64,000 nucleotides of DNA from a virus, in the IMG/VR virus record IMGVR_UViG_3300020159_002019, positions 1-64,000 of that record; one strand, written 5' to 3'. A program made the translations under genes and the position numbers. Numbering within the stretch: the first letter of the stretch is position 1; each line of letters starts with the position of its first letter. Positions 62,027 to 64,000 of the stretch are shown in pieces. The notes beneath the pieces were generated by a model. It made no database searches and was not told the DNA's origin. It saw only the letters and a program-made list of their open reading frames with translations.

Positions 62027-62650
62027 ATGAAACTTATAGATTTATTTAATGAAATATTAAAAGAAGCTGATGATTTTAAAATTACTAGAGATGGTGGTGG
62101 TAGAGTTGCTTCTAAAATTGCTAATGTTGGTAAACAACTAACACCAGGATTTATCAGATCACCTAAAGAATATAAAGGTATTGGTGGCGCTAGATTAGCT
62201 AATAAAAATGTTGAAAAAGCTGCGGATAAAATAGGTTTTAATATCCCTAGATCAAGACAAACTCGTGATGATGTTGAGGGTGAAGATAAAACTAATAAAA
62301 TAACAATATCTTTTACTACGAGAGATAATTACACAGGATTCCAATATCTTAAAGTTAGTGTGGATGATTACCAAAGAATAAAAGAAATTTTTACTAAAGG
62401 TAATGTTAAAATGAAAACAACGACAGGTTATCCGGATTTATTTTCTGTTGATTTTAATCCAACAGGTAATAAATATTTAGTTAAATTTAATGATATTATA
62501 TATAATAAAAAATCACCAAGTTCAGGTGTTATATACACACCTAATACTTATGATATGACATACTTAACAGCTTTGGATATAAATGATCTTGTAGATAAAA
62601 ACAAATACAAGAAGTATCAATTTAGATTAAATGTAATTAACAAACCTTAA
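62027..62650 (+). CDS. Candidate internal-head protein with capsid-targeting-like leader
   Basis: 207 residues from the ATG at 62027, which follows the TATTTATA box at the usual spacing; a longer frame from 61994 is rejected. The leader MKLIDLFNEILKEADD has an L11-K12-E13 site before A-D-D, as in T4 internal proteins (I-x-E/A). The body is basic and glycine-containing (RDGGGRVASKIANVGKQ) with IGGARLANKNVEKAADKIGF; the C-terminal half is beta-rich (ITISFTTRDNYTGFQYLKV). Function unknown. Confidence 0.5.
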   Translation: MKLIDLFNEILKEADDFKITRDGGGRVASKIANVGKQLTPGFIRSPKEYKGIGGARLANKNVEKAADKIGFNIPRSRQTRDDVEGEDKTNKITISFTTRDNYTGFQYLKVSVDDYQRIKEIFTKGNVKMKTTTGYPDLFSVDFNPTGNKYLVKFNDIIYNKKSPSSGVIYTPNTYDMTYLTALDINDLVDKNKYKKYQFRLNVINKP

Positions 62651-62663
62651 TACTTAAATAGTT

Positions 62664-64000
62664 ATGGCTACAGGTGGAGATCCTAAAGAAAGTTTAAATA
62701 TATATAGGGAAATTAATGATTTAGTTACCCAAATCAACGCTAATATTGAAAGAACTAACTCATTTCAAAGTGCATTACCTGAAGAAATTAAAAAACAAAA
62801 AGAGTTATTAGAAAGGTTAAATGATTTAAAAAGAATTGAAAATGAATTATTAAATGAGGAATATGATTTAAGACAAAAAACAAGAAAATTAACATTTGAT
62901 GGGTTAAAAGAGAATATTAAAGCAGGTGAAGCTTATCGTAAAATACAAAAAGAAAACAGTAACTTATACCGTTCAATAAATGACTTACAAAAAATAGCAG
63001 ACAAAGCTGAAGGTGAAAGAAAGAAAAATTTAGAAGAAATAATCAAATTAAAAAAACAAGAGTATGCTGAAAATCAAGCGGCTGCTGATAGTGTTGGTAG
63101 GTCCGTAATTGGTGGTAAGGCAATGGCTTCACTTATAGGTAGAATGGTTCCGGTTGCTGGGGTACTTGGTGGTATATTTTCAGAAATTAAAGATTTCTTC
63201 ATTAATTATTACGATAAATTAGATAAAGCGGCTAGAACATTGTCCGTTGATGTTGGTATGACATCAGAACAGATGATGAATTTAAGACGCCAAGCCGCAT
63301 TAACTGCTGTTCATACACAAGCAATGGGTGTTCATATTGCTGATATGTTGGCGGGTCAGAAAGCTTATAACGATGCTTTAGGTAGGAGTGTTGTATTATC
63401 AAGCAAGATGATGGCTGATATGACCGACATTGCTCTCGGGACTGATTTAGGTGCTGATGGTGCGGGTAGAATGGCAGCTTCTTTTGAAGCCTTTGGTTAT
63501 AATATGACTGATGTTAAAGATTTAGTTGAAACAACTTTCATCACCAATCAAAAACTTGGGTTAAACTCATCTAAAGTATTAAAAAATATTGAAGGTAGTT
63601 TAAAAACGGCTCAAAAATATAGTTTCAAGGATGGGGCTAAAAACTTAGCTCAAATGGCTCAAACCGCAACGTCAGTTAAAATGAGTATGGAATCCGTATT
63701 TGGTTTATCTGAAAAGTTATTTGAGTTGGAAGGTGCTGTTGAATTATCTGCTCAATTACAAGTATTAGGTGGTAGTTTTGCATCTTTAGGAGATCCAATG
63801 CAGTTGATATATCAAGCAAGAAATGATATGGAAGGATTACAAAAATCCTTAATTGAAGCAACTAAAGGTGTGGCTATGTTTGATAAAGCAACAGGTGAAT
63901 TTAAAATACCTTCAGCCGAATTACATAGATTGAGAAAAGTTGCTGAAGCAACAGGTATATCTATTGATGAAATGACTGAAAGTGCTTTAGCATTGGCAAG
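62664..64000 (+). CDS. Tail tape-measure-like protein, C-terminus beyond window
   Basis: At least 445 residues, open to the window edge. The N-terminus MATGGDPKESLNIYREINDL starts a long charged coiled coil (IEENLE-type runs to ~130), then a hydrophobic stretch ASLIGRMVPVAGVLGGIFSEI and glycine/alanine-rich helices (TSEQMMNLRRQAALTAVHTQ, AAGADGAGRMAASF-like). Position after the baseplate hub gene and the helical character fit a tape measure that sets tail length. A box-like CTTAAATA sits 3 bases before the ATG. Confidence 0.6.
   Translation, partial: MATGGDPKESLNIYREINDLVTQINANIERTNSFQSALPEEIKKQKELLERLNDLKRIENELLNEEYDLRQKTRKLTFDGLKENIKAGEAYRKIQKENSNLYRSINDLQKIADKAEGERKKNLEEIIKLKKQEYAENQAAADSVGRSVIGGKAMASLIGRMVPVAGVLGGIFSEIKDFFINYYDKLDKAARTLSVDVGMTSEQMMNLRRQAALTAVHTQAMGVHIADMLAGQKAYNDALGRSVVLSSKMMADMTDIALGTDLGADGAGRMAASFEAFGYNMTDVKDLVETTFITNQKLGLNSSKVLKNIEGSLKTAQKYSFKDGAKNLAQMAQTATSVKMSMESVFGLSEKLFELEGAVELSAQLQVLGGSFASLGDPMQLIYQARNDMEGLQKSLIEATKGVAMFDKATGEFKIPSAELHRLRKVAEATGISIDEMTESALALA

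Overview
The window is a very AT-rich, gene-dense segment of a large T4-like myovirus genome, most probably infecting a member of the Bacteroidota. T4-type parts seen: family B DNA polymerase (cut at the left edge), Mre11/gp47-like nuclease, gp55-like late sigma factor, UvsX recombinase, gp32-like ssDNA-binding protein with the zinc ligands, a SNF2-type helicase in the UvsW role, a T4 gp26-type baseplate hub protein and the start of a tape-measure protein (cut at the right edge). Bacteroidota signs: exported proteins with signal peptides ending in FGQ or KAQ, one protein with a C-terminal type IX secretion sorting domain, and few Shine-Dalgarno sequences (clear ones only at about 15851, 55421 and 56333).

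Layout. 1-1637 (-): DNA polymerase. 1690-2304 (+): HExxH metallopeptidase-like protein. 2276-22520 (-): a 20-kb, tightly packed island of sugar-nucleotide enzymes (Glf, two Gmd-type dehydratases, two ColD-type 3-dehydratases, an Fcl/ColC-type synthase, a GalE-type epimerase), about twelve glycosyltransferases, three SAM methyltransferases and a glutamine amidotransferase. It could make one or more GDP-(di)deoxy sugars and build a glycan. 22573-26201 (-): small unknown genes, an HD protein, the gp47-like nuclease, and mini-genes that resemble pieces of the major capsid protein and of the terminase ATPase. 26248-37001 (+): late virion genes, including a neck-like protein, a lectin-like structural protein and a 2,025-residue fibre made largely of GGG-N repeats. 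36998-43994 (-): sigma factor, a second small glycosyltransferase locus, UvsX and gp32; a small holin-like gene lies on + at 41172.

44161-51192 (+): a candidate internal-head protein followed by six genes for exported proteins: a cohesin/dockerin-like T9SS substrate, a membrane-anchored linker protein, a CsgG-like lipoprotein, an outer-membrane-like protein, a C-type lectin interrupted by a LamG-like domain, and a small secreted protein. This looks like a virus-borne surface or secretion operon. 51193-53016 (-): helicase. 53191-64000 (+): possible small terminase, a virion protein, a nucleotide/DNA-methylation cassette, two large proteins with capsid-targeting-like N-termini, the baseplate hub gene with a probable +1 frameshift extension, and the tape measure.

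Two genome-wide patterns stand out. Many + strand virion genes carry TATTTATA exactly three bases before the ATG, which suggests a late promoter fused to the start codon (leaderless messages). Six proteins start with a short helical leader ending in an (L/I)-x-E site, like the T4 capsid-targeting sequence cut by the prohead protease. No tRNA, CRISPR array or insertion sequence was seen, and no gene-free stretch exceeds about 175 bases. All family assignments come from reading motifs by eye; no database search was run.
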